Shown here: positions 1-7,146 of the stretch, piece by piece
Position numbering within the stretch: position 1 is the first letter of the stretch
How the letters are laid out: each line of letters opens with the position of its first letter
Assembly (NCBI GenBank): GCA_043785585.1
Contig: JAYVXB010000669.1
Location: 1-11,882 of the forward strand
Source of the DNA: JBBQXV01 sp043785585
GTDB taxonomy: Bacteria; Myxococcota_A; Polyangia; Polyangiales; Polyangiaceae
DNA: 11,882 nt
Direction: 5' to 3'
The notes under the pieces: generated by a model
Told to the model about the DNA's origin: nothing
Databases searched by the model: none
What the model saw: only the letters and a program-made list of their open reading frames with translations
Made by a program: the position numbers and the translations under genes

Positions 1-50
1 CTTCAAGTTGCGCCGACCGTCGGTGGCGCCATGGTGCGAGGTCGGTTCTG

Positions 51-737
51 ATGAAGCGGAAATCGTGGTTCGGCGTGGGCGGATCGATCGCGGGGGCGAT
101 CGCAATCCTTGCAGGTTGCAACGCGGTGCTCGGCATCGACGAGGCGAAGCTCGATCCCGCCGTCGGTGCGGTCGACGCAGCCGTCGAGGGCGGCCCCGCG
201 AGCTGCCCCGGATACTGCGCGACCATCATGAAGAACTGCACGGGCGACAACCAGGAGTACACGCGCATCGAGACGTGCGTCGCGATGTGCCAGCACCTCG
301 AGCCGGGCATCCCCGGCGACATCTCGCACGACAGCCTCGAGTGCCGCAACTACCACGCGGGCGCGGCCAGCGCAGATCCCAAGTTCCACTGCCGGCATGC
401 GGGCCCGACGGGCGGTGGCCATTGCGGGACCGACGTCTGCGATCCGTACTGCCTGCTCGACGTCGCCCTTTGCGGCGGCATGGCGACGCCCCCGTTCGCG
501 GGCGGCGAGCAGGGCTGCCACACCGAGTGCGCGAAGTTCTTGTACCTGCAGTCCGACGCGGGCGATCTCACGTTGACCGAGAAGAGCGACACGCTCAACT
601 GCCGCGTCTATCACCTCGAGGCGGCGTACGATCCGACCAACCCGACCGCGGCGACGACGCACTGCCCGCACACCGCGACCATCAGCGCGACGTGCAGTGT
701 GGCGACCGACGGCGGCGCGGATACCGGCGCTGACTGA
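51..737 (+). CDS. Cys-rich lipoprotein with two tandem eight-cysteine modules
   Basis: A 228-residue predicted outer-surface or periplasmic lipoprotein of unknown function. The N-terminus is a signal peptide (KRK, then a hydrophobic stretch at about residues 8-21) with lipobox LAGC, so the mature protein starts at Cys23, followed by N-A-V-L-G-I-D, a start I associate with many myxobacterial lipoproteins. The mature part holds two matching modules. Module 1 (52-125) has Cys at 52, 56, 63, 76, 80, 98, 114, 125; module 2 (130-215) has Cys at 130, 134, 141, 156, 160, 184, 205, 215. Both share C-x2-Y-C-x6-C, C-x3-C, L-x-C-R-x-Y-H and a late DP...HC-x-H. The even Cys count suggests four disulfides per module in an oxidising compartment. 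No catalytic motif is visible. ATG 51 is chosen because it gives the signal peptide and has a GAGGT ribosome-binding site eight bases upstream. The tail is Asp/Gly-rich and low in complexity. Converges with the phosphoesterase gene. Confidence 0.
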   Translation: MKRKSWFGVGGSIAGAIAILAGCNAVLGIDEAKLDPAVGAVDAAVEGGPASCPGYCATIMKNCTGDNQEYTRIETCVAMCQHLEPGIPGDISHDSLECRNYHAGAASADPKFHCRHAGPTGGGHCGTDVCDPYCLLDVALCGGMATPPFAGGEQGCHTECAKFLYLQSDAGDLTLTEKSDTLNCRVYHLEAAYDPTNPTAATTHCPHTATISATCSVATDGGADTGAD

Positions 738-761
738 GCGGCGAGCGAGCGAACAAGCGAG

Positions 762-777
762 CGAGCGACAGCGCTCG
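762..777. terminator. Short hairpin between convergent genes, possible bidirectional terminator
   Basis: CGAGCG and CGCTCG form a perfect 6-bp GC-rich stem around the loop ACAG, lying between the stop codons of the two convergent genes (ends at 737 and 778). No T-run follows on either strand, so it is not a canonical intrinsic terminator. It is preceded by GCGA tetramers in two runs (742-753 and 757-768) separated by ACA. A terminator role is inferred mainly from position. Confidence 0.
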
Positions 778-3564
778 TCAGTTCCCTTGCCGCGCGCGGC
801 TCTGGTTGCGAATCTGAATCGCGCGTTCGAGCGACGGCGGGAGCGTTTGGTACTGCTCGCCTCGCAAGTAGCGCCACAGCTGCGCGTCGAGGCCCGGCTG
901 CTCGTCGACTTCGTCCATGTCCCACGAGTGCGTGAGCTTCTGCTCCGCGAGCGTCGCGTCCTTGCCGCACGACGCGGGCCACACGCGCGGCTTGTACGTG
1001 AACGGCGTGTAATCGGGCACGGACGAAAACAGATCGAACGGCATCCCCGCCTTCGCGACGATCGCGTGCGGGTACGGCAGCCCGAAGATGTGCGCGAGCA
1101 TCTTGTGGAGCGAGCTCACGTCGATGTGCGTCTTCGACACGTACCCGTGCTTGATCCATGGCGACGCGAAGAGGATCGGCGTGCGGTGATGCTCGACGTG
1201 ATCGCCGCCGTTCGCCGGATCGTCTTCGGTGACGACGACGAGCGTCGACGCCCAATCGGGACGGTGCGAAATCGCGTCGATGAGCATTCCCGTCGCTTCG
1301 TCGTTCGTCGCGATCATCACCTCGGGCGACGCCTGCTTCGGCGACACGCCGAGCGTGTGATCGTTCGGCAACGTCATGAAGACGAACGGCGCGAGATCGC
1401 AGAGCACGCGCGCGCGGCCGGCGACGTAGCAAGACTTCTCGATGTCGGGGTACCCGATGCTCTGCACGAAGCCGCCGGGGTAGTGGATGTCGATCGGGCT
1501 CGTGCCGTCCGACTGCGTCGTCAGCTCGCGCGATCCTTCGGCCTCGCCGAGGACGCTGAAGATGAGCTTGTTCGCGACGAGCCACTGAAAGAGCGATCCT
1601 TCGATCGGCTCGCCGACGTCGGTCGTCCCTTGCGGTTGAATCGGCGACTTCCAACCGTTTCGCGAGTAGCCGTTGATGTGCCACGTGCGCTCGGTGAAAT
1701 CGCTCGAGCGCCCGTACGTCATCCAGGTGTGGCCTTGGTTCGAGAGCTCGGCGTCGGTGTAGTGGTTGTCGTCGGTCGCGAACATGCGGACGAGCGAGCG
1801 GAAGTTCAGCCACAGCTTGTCCATGTCGGCGGTCGTCTTCTTCAGCGTGATCGTCGGATCGCCGTTGACGCTGGGCAGATCGCCGAGCACGCCGTCGAAC
1901 GTCTTGTTCTCGCGCAAGATGAAGATGACGTGCTTGATCTGCTTCGACGGTCCCTCGGTGTTCGTCTGCGGCAGCGGAAAATCGTTCTCGCCGTTCGGGC
2001 ACGTGACCTTGGGTGCGCCCGCGAGTGCGCCGACGTCGTCGAACGCGCGCACCTTCGTCTCGCCCGCCGTGAGATCCATCGTGCTCGGCATCGGCACGAG
2101 CTGGACCGCGCCGCGCACGCCGTGCTCGCTGTCGCCATCGTCGGGGACGAACTGCTTCTGCAGCGGACCGTTCGAGTGACCGCGCATCGATGTGACTGCG
2201 AGCGCGCCGTTCGGAAGGACGGCGACGCTCGTCGGCCACCACGACGTCGGCAAGCGACCGAGCGGCGTGAGCGTCGGCGGCGTCGTGCCGGTATCGACGT
2301 TCCACGCCTCGATCGCGTTCGCGCCGGCGAGCGTCGCGTACAGCCGTTTGGCCGTCGCGTCGTACGCCAGGTTCGACGGCTCGGCGCCATGGAGCGGCGT
2401 CGACGTGTCGACGGAGACGCTGGTGACGGTGCCGGTCATCCGATCGACGAGCGCGATCGCATCGCCGAGATCGTTCGCGACGGCAATCCATCGCGCGTCG
2501 AGGAAGGTGATCCCTTGCGGGTTCTTGTCGATCATCTTGAACGTGCGCGCGGCCTTCGGCGCGGCGGGATCACTGACGTCGATCTCGACGAGCGCGTGCC
2601 CGGCCCACTTCGACGCATAGACGAAGCGCCCCGTCGCGTCGTGGGGATCGAACGCGGCGGCGAACGTCCCGCCGTCGCCGATGTCGGCCGTCCCGAGCTG
2701 CTTGCCGTAGTTGCCCGCCTGGAGATCGAGGACAACCGCGCGCGTGTCGAAGATCGACGTGACGACGAGGTGCTTCGCGTCGGGGGCGACGGCGAGACCG
2801 CCGACGTAGTACGGCGCGGCGTTCTTCTGATCGTCGATCGACGTCGGCAGCATGATCGAGCGCGCGTCGTCCTTCGTCAGCATCCCCGTCGCCGTGTCGA
2901 GCTTCAGCGCTTGGACCACGCCGTCCGCGGTCGCGACGAGGACGAGATCCGGCGCGACGAACGCGATGGGCGGACTGAGCGTGTGCGGCGTCGGGAACGC
3001 GACGTACGACACGACCGGGGTCGTGCCGCCGCCGATCTTGGTGGAGTCGACGACGCGCACGGAGTGCGGGCCGTAGCCGGTATCGACGACGAGCAAGAAC
3101 GTCGTCGACGGTACGGGAACCACGTTCGACGGACCGCCCGGCGCGAGATCCGGCTCGGTGAAGAGCCACTCGGCGCCCGCGGCCTGCACACGGCGACCGT
3201 CGGGGAGCACGGTGATCGTCGCGTCGCTCGGATCGGGACCGGCATACTTGATGGCCTCGCCCGTCGCGTCGGAGGCGGTGCACTTGGTCGCCGTCGGCGC
3301 GGGGAAGGTGCCGTCCCACGCGGGGCAGACCTTGTCGTGCGGGATCGTCTTCCAATCGCCGAGGCTCGGGCACGCGTACGGCGTCTGCGACTCGGCGCAG
3401 TCGGCGGAGCACGCGTAGACGCACGACCTCGGTGCGTTCGCGAAGTCCGTGGGATCGCCCGCATCGATGACAGGCGGCGGAGCTACGGTCCCTCCGTCAT
3501 GGGTCGACCCACAGGCCGCGAGAGGAAGAGCTGCGAAGAGGGCGACCGAAAGGCGTCCGCGCAT
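778..3564 (-). CDS. Lipoprotein: YncE-like beta-propeller fused to phosphoesterase domain
   Basis: A 928-residue predicted secreted lipoprotein; lipobox LAAC puts the lipidated residue at Cys18. Residues 48-95 form a small region with six cysteines (48, 52, 56, 65, 80, 95). Residues about 115-500 read as a seven-blade-type propeller, with repeats such as 'GGLAVAPDAKHLVV', 'PSNLAYDATAKRLYATL' and 'PTSVAVLPNGALAVTS', as in YncE/lactonase-like proteins. Residues about 543-850 match the phosphoesterase family (PF04185; alkaline phosphatase superfamily, as in phospholipase C and acid phosphatases). 'RENKTFD' (551-557) carries the likely nucleophile Thr555. Other likely active-site and metal residues are D598-H601, the LPNDHT motif (732-737), TEDD (779-782) and DHVEHHR (788-794). 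The propeller-phosphoesterase pairing is known in bacteria, so hydrolysis of a phosphate ester outside the inner membrane is likely, but the substrate is unknown. ATG 3564 is chosen for the signal peptide; no Shine-Dalgarno is visible, but a -10-like hexamer sits seven bases upstream. Confidence 0.
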   Translation of the reverse strand: MRGRLSVALFAALPLAACGSTHDGGTVAPPPVIDAGDPTDFANAPRSCVYACSADCAESQTPYACPSLGDWKTIPHDKVCPAWDGTFPAPTATKCTASDATGEAIKYAGPDPSDATITVLPDGRRVQAAGAEWLFTEPDLAPGGPSNVVPVPSTTFLLVVDTGYGPHSVRVVDSTKIGGGTTPVVSYVAFPTPHTLSPPIAFVAPDLVLVATADGVVQALKLDTATGMLTKDDARSIMLPTSIDDQKNAAPYYVGGLAVAPDAKHLVVTSIFDTRAVVLDLQAGNYGKQLGTADIGDGGTFAAAFDPHDATGRFVYASKWAGHALVEIDVSDPAAPKAARTFKMIDKNPQGITFLDARWIAVANDLGDAIALVDRMTGTVTSVSVDTSTPLHGAEPSNLAYDATAKRLYATLAGANAIEAWNVDTGTTPPTLTPLGRLPTSWWPTSVAVLPNGALAVTSMRGHSNGPLQKQFVPDDGDSEHGVRGAVQLVPMPSTMDLTAGETKVRAFDDVGALAGAPKVTCPNGENDFPLPQTNTEGPSKQIKHVIFILRENKTFDGVLGDLPSVNGDPTITLKKTTADMDKLWLNFRSLVRMFATDDNHYTDAELSNQGHTWMTYGRSSDFTERTWHINGYSRNGWKSPIQPQGTTDVGEPIEGSLFQWLVANKLIFSVLGEAEGSRELTTQSDGTSPIDIHYPGGFVQSIGYPDIEKSCYVAGRARVLCDLAPFVFMTLPNDHTLGVSPKQASPEVMIATNDEATGMLIDAISHRPDWASTLVVVTEDDPANGGDHVEHHRTPILFASPWIKHGYVSKTHIDVSSLHKMLAHIFGLPYPHAIVAKAGMPFDLFSSVPDYTPFTYKPRVWPASCGKDATLAEQKLTHSWDMDEVDEQPGLDAQLWRYLRGEQYQTLPPSLERAIQIRNQSRARQGN

Positions 3565-3571
3565 GAAACGT

Positions 3572-3577
3572 GTTCTA
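3572..3577 (-). promoter_or_regulatory. -10-like hexamer (TAGAAC) directly upstream of phosphoesterase start
   Basis: On the minus strand TAGAAC ends seven bases before the ATG at 3564, so a transcript initiated from it would begin at or beside the start codon. No Shine-Dalgarno lies in between, which fits a leaderless mRNA. No convincing -35 is seen. Position is the main argument. Confidence 0.
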
Positions 3578-3602
3578 TCACGCGACCGCGCCCGCGTCGG
3601 GT

Positions 3603-3608
3603 TACAAC
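3603..3608 (+). promoter_or_regulatory. -10-like hexamer (TACAAC) upstream of DUF4129-DUF4350 gene
   Basis: TACAAC lies in the 54-bp divergent gap, ten bases before ATG 3619, and no Shine-Dalgarno separates them. The transcript would have at most a few untranslated bases. The context GTTACAACTC resembles GTTACACTC in front of the sigma-factor gene at 7649. No recognisable -35 is present. Confidence 0.
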
Positions 3609-3618
3609 TCTGCGTCGC

Positions 3619-5565
3619 ATGTCGCGCCTACACTTCGCCACCGCCGCGCTCGCGATCGCGATCGCGCCCACGCTCGCCGCACCGGCGTTTGCGGGGCTCG
3701 ATCCCGCGAGCGCGGAGAGCGACGTGTCGGCGGCGCGTGCGGCGGGGTCGGCCGAGTTTTGCGCGTCGCCGACGCGACCTCTGACGAGTCGCGCGCGCAA
3801 GCTGTGTCCCCACGCGAAAGAGATCCCGTCGTGCGCGGGGTTCGCAGCGGCGTGCGCGGAAGCGGAGACTGGCGGAGCGGCGCGGACGACGCCGACCGCG
3901 GCGCCCCCGCCGAAGAGCTCGACGCCGAGCGTCGCAGCGGGGCTCGGAGCGATCGCGCAGGTCCTCGTGTGGCTCCTCGTCGCGGCGATCGTCGCGGTGG
4001 TCCTGATGCTCGTTGCGCGTGCGCTCCTGCGAATGCGTCGCGACGTCGCGCTCGCCGATCCGACGCCGAAGAGCGGCGTGATCACGGTGCAGCCGGACGC
4101 GATCGCCGAGACGTCGCGCTCGGACGCCGAGGTGCTCCTCGCGCGCGCCGACGCCCACGCGCGTCGCGGCGAGCTCGACGCCGCGCTCTTCACGTACCTC
4201 GCAGCGGCCCTCCACGCGCTCGATCACCGCGGCGCGATTCGCCTCTCACGCGATCGCACGAACGGCGAGTACGTGCGCGCGTGCAAGGAGCAGCCGGCGC
4301 GCGCGCCGCTCCGCGACATCGTCGGCGACGTCGATCGCGTCCAGTTCGGCGGCGAGACGGCGAGCAACGGCGCCGTGTCGCGCGCGGCGGAGCGAGCGGC
4401 GGCGCTGGTCCGCGCGTTGCCCACGATGATCGTCGCGTTGGCGATCGCGCTCACGTCGTCCGCGTGCGTCGGCGGCGGAGGCGGCGCGCCTTCGCTCAAG
4501 GGCGAGGATCCCGCGGGGAGCGATCTGTTCGTCGCGCTGTTGAAGAAGCAGGGCGTGACGGTGACGCGCGCCGGATCGTCGCTCGCGACGATGCCGATGC
4601 CGACCGCGACCGAAGCGGCGCCGACCGTCGTCGTCGACACCGACCGCATCTCGCTCGACGACGAGACGTCGGCGCACTTGCTGCGATGGGTCGAGGCGGG
4701 CGGATCGCTCGTCCTCGCGGGGCGCCCGGAGAGTTGGCCGAAAGAGCTCGGCGCGACGACGAACGCGGCCACCGGAGATCACGTCACGGTTTGGGAGGAA
4801 GACGACGACGGGCCGAGGAGCGAACGCGTCGGCGTCGCTCCGCCGCCGCGGACCGCGATCGTCGCGAGCTCGGTGGCGTTCTCGTGGGGCGACGTGCCGC
4901 TGGCATGGTTCGCGAAGGGCGAGACGTACGCCGCGATGCGCCGGATCGGAAAGGGCGTCGTGCTCGGCGTCGCGACCGACGAGCTTCTGACGAACGCCGC
5001 GCTCGCACGACCCGGCAACGCGGCGGCGATCGTCGCGATCCTCGACGTGCTCGATCCGCACGAGCTGCGCCTCGCGCGCTCCGAGGATGCGATCGCGCCG
5101 CCGAGCAACCCGGTATCGGGAATGATTCGCGCGGGCCTCGGGCTCGGGCTCGCGCACGCGCTGGTGCTCGCGGCGGTTCTGTTCCTCGCGGTCGGCATTC
5201 GGCTCGCGCGCCCGAAGCCGACGCCGCCACCGGCGCGACGCGCGTTCGCCGAGAGCGTCGAGGCGAGCGGCGCGCTCTACGCGCGCGCGGGGATGGCCTC
5301 GCACGCGCTCGCCGCGTACGCGCGCTTCGTCGACGAACGCCTCCGCGCGCGCATGCCGCGACGACGCGACGCGCCACCGGGCGTCGCCCACGCGACGACC
5401 GACGTCGCAGCCTTCCTCGCCGCACGATCCGGCGCCGACCCCGCGACGTGCGAGCGCGTCTGGCAACGCGCGAAGAACACGCGCCCCGGCGACCCGCCGC
5501 GCGGCGACGAGCTCGACTTGTTGAAAGAGCTGACCGCGCTCTACGCGGCGGCAACGAACACGTGA
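3619..5565 (+). CDS. Membrane protein fusing DUF4129-like and DUF4350-like regions
   Basis: A 648-residue envelope protein, first gene of the MoxR operon. The order seen is: signal peptide (1-25); extracytoplasmic stretch with Cys48, 63, 72, 79; Pro/Thr/Ser linker; transmembrane helix (about 115-137); a cytoplasmic helical region (about 165-265) with 'ARADAHARRGELDAALFTYL' and 'TNGEYVRAC', as in DUF4129; a second hydrophobic segment (270-283); a region like DUF4350 ('GSDLFVALLKKQGVTV', 'LLRWVEAGGSLVLAG', about 300-480); a third membrane helix (about 503-530); and a cytoplasmic tail. DUF4129 and DUF4350 proteins are usually separate products encoded near moxR, but here one frame runs through both without a stop. 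Their function is poorly known; a role with MoxR in assembling or activating membrane proteins is inferred. ATG 3619 is the start giving the signal peptide. The internal Met270 (ATG 4426), before a hydrophobic run ending in Cys283, could be a relic or secondary start of a once separate DUF4350 gene. Confidence 0.
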   Translation: MSRLHFATAALAIAIAPTLAAPAFAGLDPASAESDVSAARAAGSAEFCASPTRPLTSRARKLCPHAKEIPSCAGFAAACAEAETGGAARTTPTAAPPPKSSTPSVAAGLGAIAQVLVWLLVAAIVAVVLMLVARALLRMRRDVALADPTPKSGVITVQPDAIAETSRSDAEVLLARADAHARRGELDAALFTYLAAALHALDHRGAIRLSRDRTNGEYVRACKEQPARAPLRDIVGDVDRVQFGGETASNGAVSRAAERAAALVRALPTMIVALAIALTSSACVGGGGGAPSLKGEDPAGSDLFVALLKKQGVTVTRAGSSLATMPMPTATEAAPTVVVDTDRISLDDETSAHLLRWVEAGGSLVLAGRPESWPKELGATTNAATGDHVTVWEEDDDGPRSERVGVAPPPRTAIVASSVAFSWGDVPLAWFAKGETYAAMRRIGKGVVLGVATDELLTNAALARPGNAAAIVAILDVLDPHELRLARSEDAIAPPSNPVSGMIRAGLGLGLAHALVLAAVLFLAVGIRLARPKPTPPPARRAFAESVEASGALYARAGMASHALAAYARFVDERLRARMPRRRDAPPGVAHATTDVAAFLAARSGADPATCERVWQRAKNTRPGDPPRGDELDLLKELTALYAAATNT

Positions 5566-6536
5566 ACACCGGAGGACGCTTGGACGCTCAGAGATTCACG
5601 CAGCTCTACGAAGGCATGAAGCAGCAGATCGCGAAGGTGGTCGTCGGCCAGGACGAGCTCGTCGACGGCGTGCTCGTCGCGACGCTCGCGCGTGGCCACG
5701 TCCTCGTCGAGGGTGCACCGGGCCTGGGAAAGACGCTCGTCGCGCGCGCCCTCGCGGTCGTCAGCGGGTGCGTATTCAAGCGGATCCAGTTCACGCCCGA
5801 TCTCATGCCGAGCGACGTCACGGGATCGTCCGTCTTCGATCGCCAGACGAGCACGTTCACGTTCATCCAAGGCCCCATCTTCGCGCAGCTCCTCCTCGCC
5901 GACGAGATCAACCGCGCGCCGGCGAAGACGCAGTCGGCGTTGCTCGAGGCGATGCAGGATCGGCAGGTCACCGTCGACGGCACGTCGCGCCCGCTTCCGT
6001 CGCCGTTCGTCGTCGTCGCGACGCAGAACCCCGTCGAGTCGCAGGGCACCTATCCGCTGCCTGAAGCGCAGCTCGATCGCTTTCTCGTCAAGCTGACGGT
6101 CGACGATCCGCCGCGCGAGGTCGAGCAGACGATCGTGCGACGTCACGCGGACGGCTTCGATCCGAGCGATTTGTCGGCGCTCCAGGCGGCGGTGTCGCCC
6201 GCGGACATCGCCGAGATGCAAGCACACGCGCAGTCGGTGCGATGCGACGACGCGATCATCGCGTACATCGTCGACGTCGTCAGGCGTACGCGCGACGATC
6301 GCGCGATCGAGCTCGGCGCGTCTCCGCGTGCATCGATCGCGCTCATGAAGACGGCGCAAGTGTTCGCCGCGAGCCAAGGGCGCGCGTTCGTCACGCCCGA
6401 CGACGTGAAGCCGATGTTCGCGCCCGTGCTCCGCCACCGCGTCATGCTGCATCCGGACGCGCAGCTGCAAGGCGTGACGCCCGACGATCGCATCCTCGAG
6501 ATCGTCCGCGCCGCACCGGTCCCTCGGATGGCGTGA
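5562..6536 (+). CDS. MoxR family AAA+ ATPase
   Basis: A 324-residue cytoplasmic MoxR-type ATPase of normal family length. Numbered from GTG 5562, it has the family signature 'VVVGQDELVDGVL' (26-38), Walker A GAPGLGKT (51-58), the MoxR-typical 'QFTPDLMPSDVTGS' (76-89), Walker B LLLADEIN (110-117), sensor-1 ATQNP (153-157), 'GTYPLPEAQLDRF' (162-174) and sensor-2 GASPRA (252-257). All ATPase motifs are intact. Family knowledge: MoxR proteins act as chaperones for maturing or inserting metal cofactors or for assembling complexes, usually beside DUF58 and von Willebrand A genes; none of those is in this window. GTG 5562 overlaps the upstream stop by four bases (GTGA), implying translational coupling. 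An alternative start is TTG 5580, preceded by GGAGG at 5571-5575 with a short four-base spacer; it would give an N-terminus closer to typical MoxR. Identity is secure, the exact start is not. Confidence 0.
   Translation: MNTGGRLDAQRFTQLYEGMKQQIAKVVVGQDELVDGVLVATLARGHVLVEGAPGLGKTLVARALAVVSGCVFKRIQFTPDLMPSDVTGSSVFDRQTSTFTFIQGPIFAQLLLADEINRAPAKTQSALLEAMQDRQVTVDGTSRPLPSPFVVVATQNPVESQGTYPLPEAQLDRFLVKLTVDDPPREVEQTIVRRHADGFDPSDLSALQAAVSPADIAEMQAHAQSVRCDDAIIAYIVDVVRRTRDDRAIELGASPRASIALMKTAQVFAASQGRAFVTPDDVKPMFAPVLRHRVMLHPDAQLQGVTPDDRILEIVRAAPVPRMA
5571..5575 (+). promoter_or_regulatory. Shine-Dalgarno GGAGG favouring TTG 5580 as moxR start
   Basis: GGAGG is the strongest ribosome-binding site in the operon and sits inside the longer version of the MoxR gene, four bases before TTG 5580. 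It competes with GTG 5562, which has no Shine-Dalgarno but has the stop-start overlap. Both may be used. Confidence 0.
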
Positions 6537-6539
6537 CCC

Positions 6540-7142
6540 GTGGCCAAGCTGCGCCTCCCCGTCGCCCCGCTCGCGCAGCGCGCGGCGAAGGTGTCGCTCG
6601 TCGTCGACGCGGCGCACTACGACGATCTCGTGATGGGCGTCATCGCGAAGGCGAAGACGTCGATTTGGATCGCGACGGCGAACGTGAAAGAGATGCGGAT
6701 CGAAGCGCCGATCGGATCGACGGCGCGCGCGCGCGGAAAGTACGCATCGATCCTCGAGACGTTCTCGTCGCTGGCGAAGCGCGGCGTCGAGATTCGCCTT
6801 CTCCACGCGACGACGCCGTCGCGCCCGTTCCGCGCCGCGCTCGCCGCGCAAGACGGCCTACGCACGCGCGCGTTCGCGATGCGGCAGTGCCCGCGCGTCC
6901 ATTTGAAGATCATCGCCGTCGACGGCGACGCCCTCTACCTCGGCAGCGCCAACTTCACCGGCGCGGGCCTCGGCGCGAAGGGCGACGGCCGACGCAACTT
7001 CGAGATGGGCATCCTCACCGACGACGAGATCCTCCTCGACGCGACGCAGGCGCGCTTCGAGCGCATCTGGTCGGGCAAAGAGTGCGGCGCGTGCAAGCTT
7101 CGGCACGTTTGCCCGAAGCCGCTCGACGGCGCCAAACGATAG
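6540..7142 (+). CDS. Phospholipase D-like protein with a single HKD motif
   Basis: A 200-residue protein of the phospholipase D/nuclease superfamily. Residues about 20-50 give the typical opening strand and helix ('YDDLVMGVIAKAKTSIWIAT'). The catalytic motif is HLKIIAVD (H121, K123, D128), followed by 'LGSANFTGAGLG' (134-145) with S136 and N138, and a later acidic residue in 'NFEMGI' (E155). Only one HKD motif is present, so a two-motif active site would need a homodimer, as in Nuc-type endonucleases and other single-HKD enzymes. The C-terminus has C182-x2-C185-x5-C191, perhaps binding a metal. No signal peptide or membrane helix is seen, so it is probably cytoplasmic. The GTG start lies three bases after the MoxR stop, indicating one transcript. 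Substrate (phospholipid or nucleic acid) cannot be decided. Convergent with the MAPEG gene four bases downstream. Confidence 0.
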   Translation: MAKLRLPVAPLAQRAAKVSLVVDAAHYDDLVMGVIAKAKTSIWIATANVKEMRIEAPIGSTARARGKYASILETFSSLAKRGVEIRLLHATTPSRPFRAALAAQDGLRTRAFAMRQCPRVHLKIIAVDGDALYLGSANFTGAGLGAKGDGRRNFEMGILTDDEILLDATQARFERIWSGKECGACKLRHVCPKPLDGAKR

Positions 7143-7146
7143 CGCG

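Noticed and set aside
1..50. Small palindromes upstream of the first gene (CCGAC-C-GTCGG at 13-23, TGGCGCCA at 24-31)
   Set aside because: Such short GC palindromes are frequent by chance in this composition, and too little upstream sequence is available.
611..2491. A 626-codon Arg-rich minus-strand frame
   Set aside because: It overlaps the phosphoesterase gene in another frame of the same strand and shows low-complexity Arg/Ala/Asp composition with no domain.
697..3618. A very long plus-strand open frame running into the gene at 3619
   Set aside because: It is antisense to the phosphoesterase gene, is extremely Arg-rich without recognisable motifs, and is a typical shadow in GC-rich DNA. 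Only the part from ATG 3619 shows a signal peptide and domains.
3570..5561. Upstream extension of the MoxR frame
   Set aside because: It overlaps the DUF4129-DUF4350 gene in another frame and is Arg-rich. MoxR similarity begins only near 5580.
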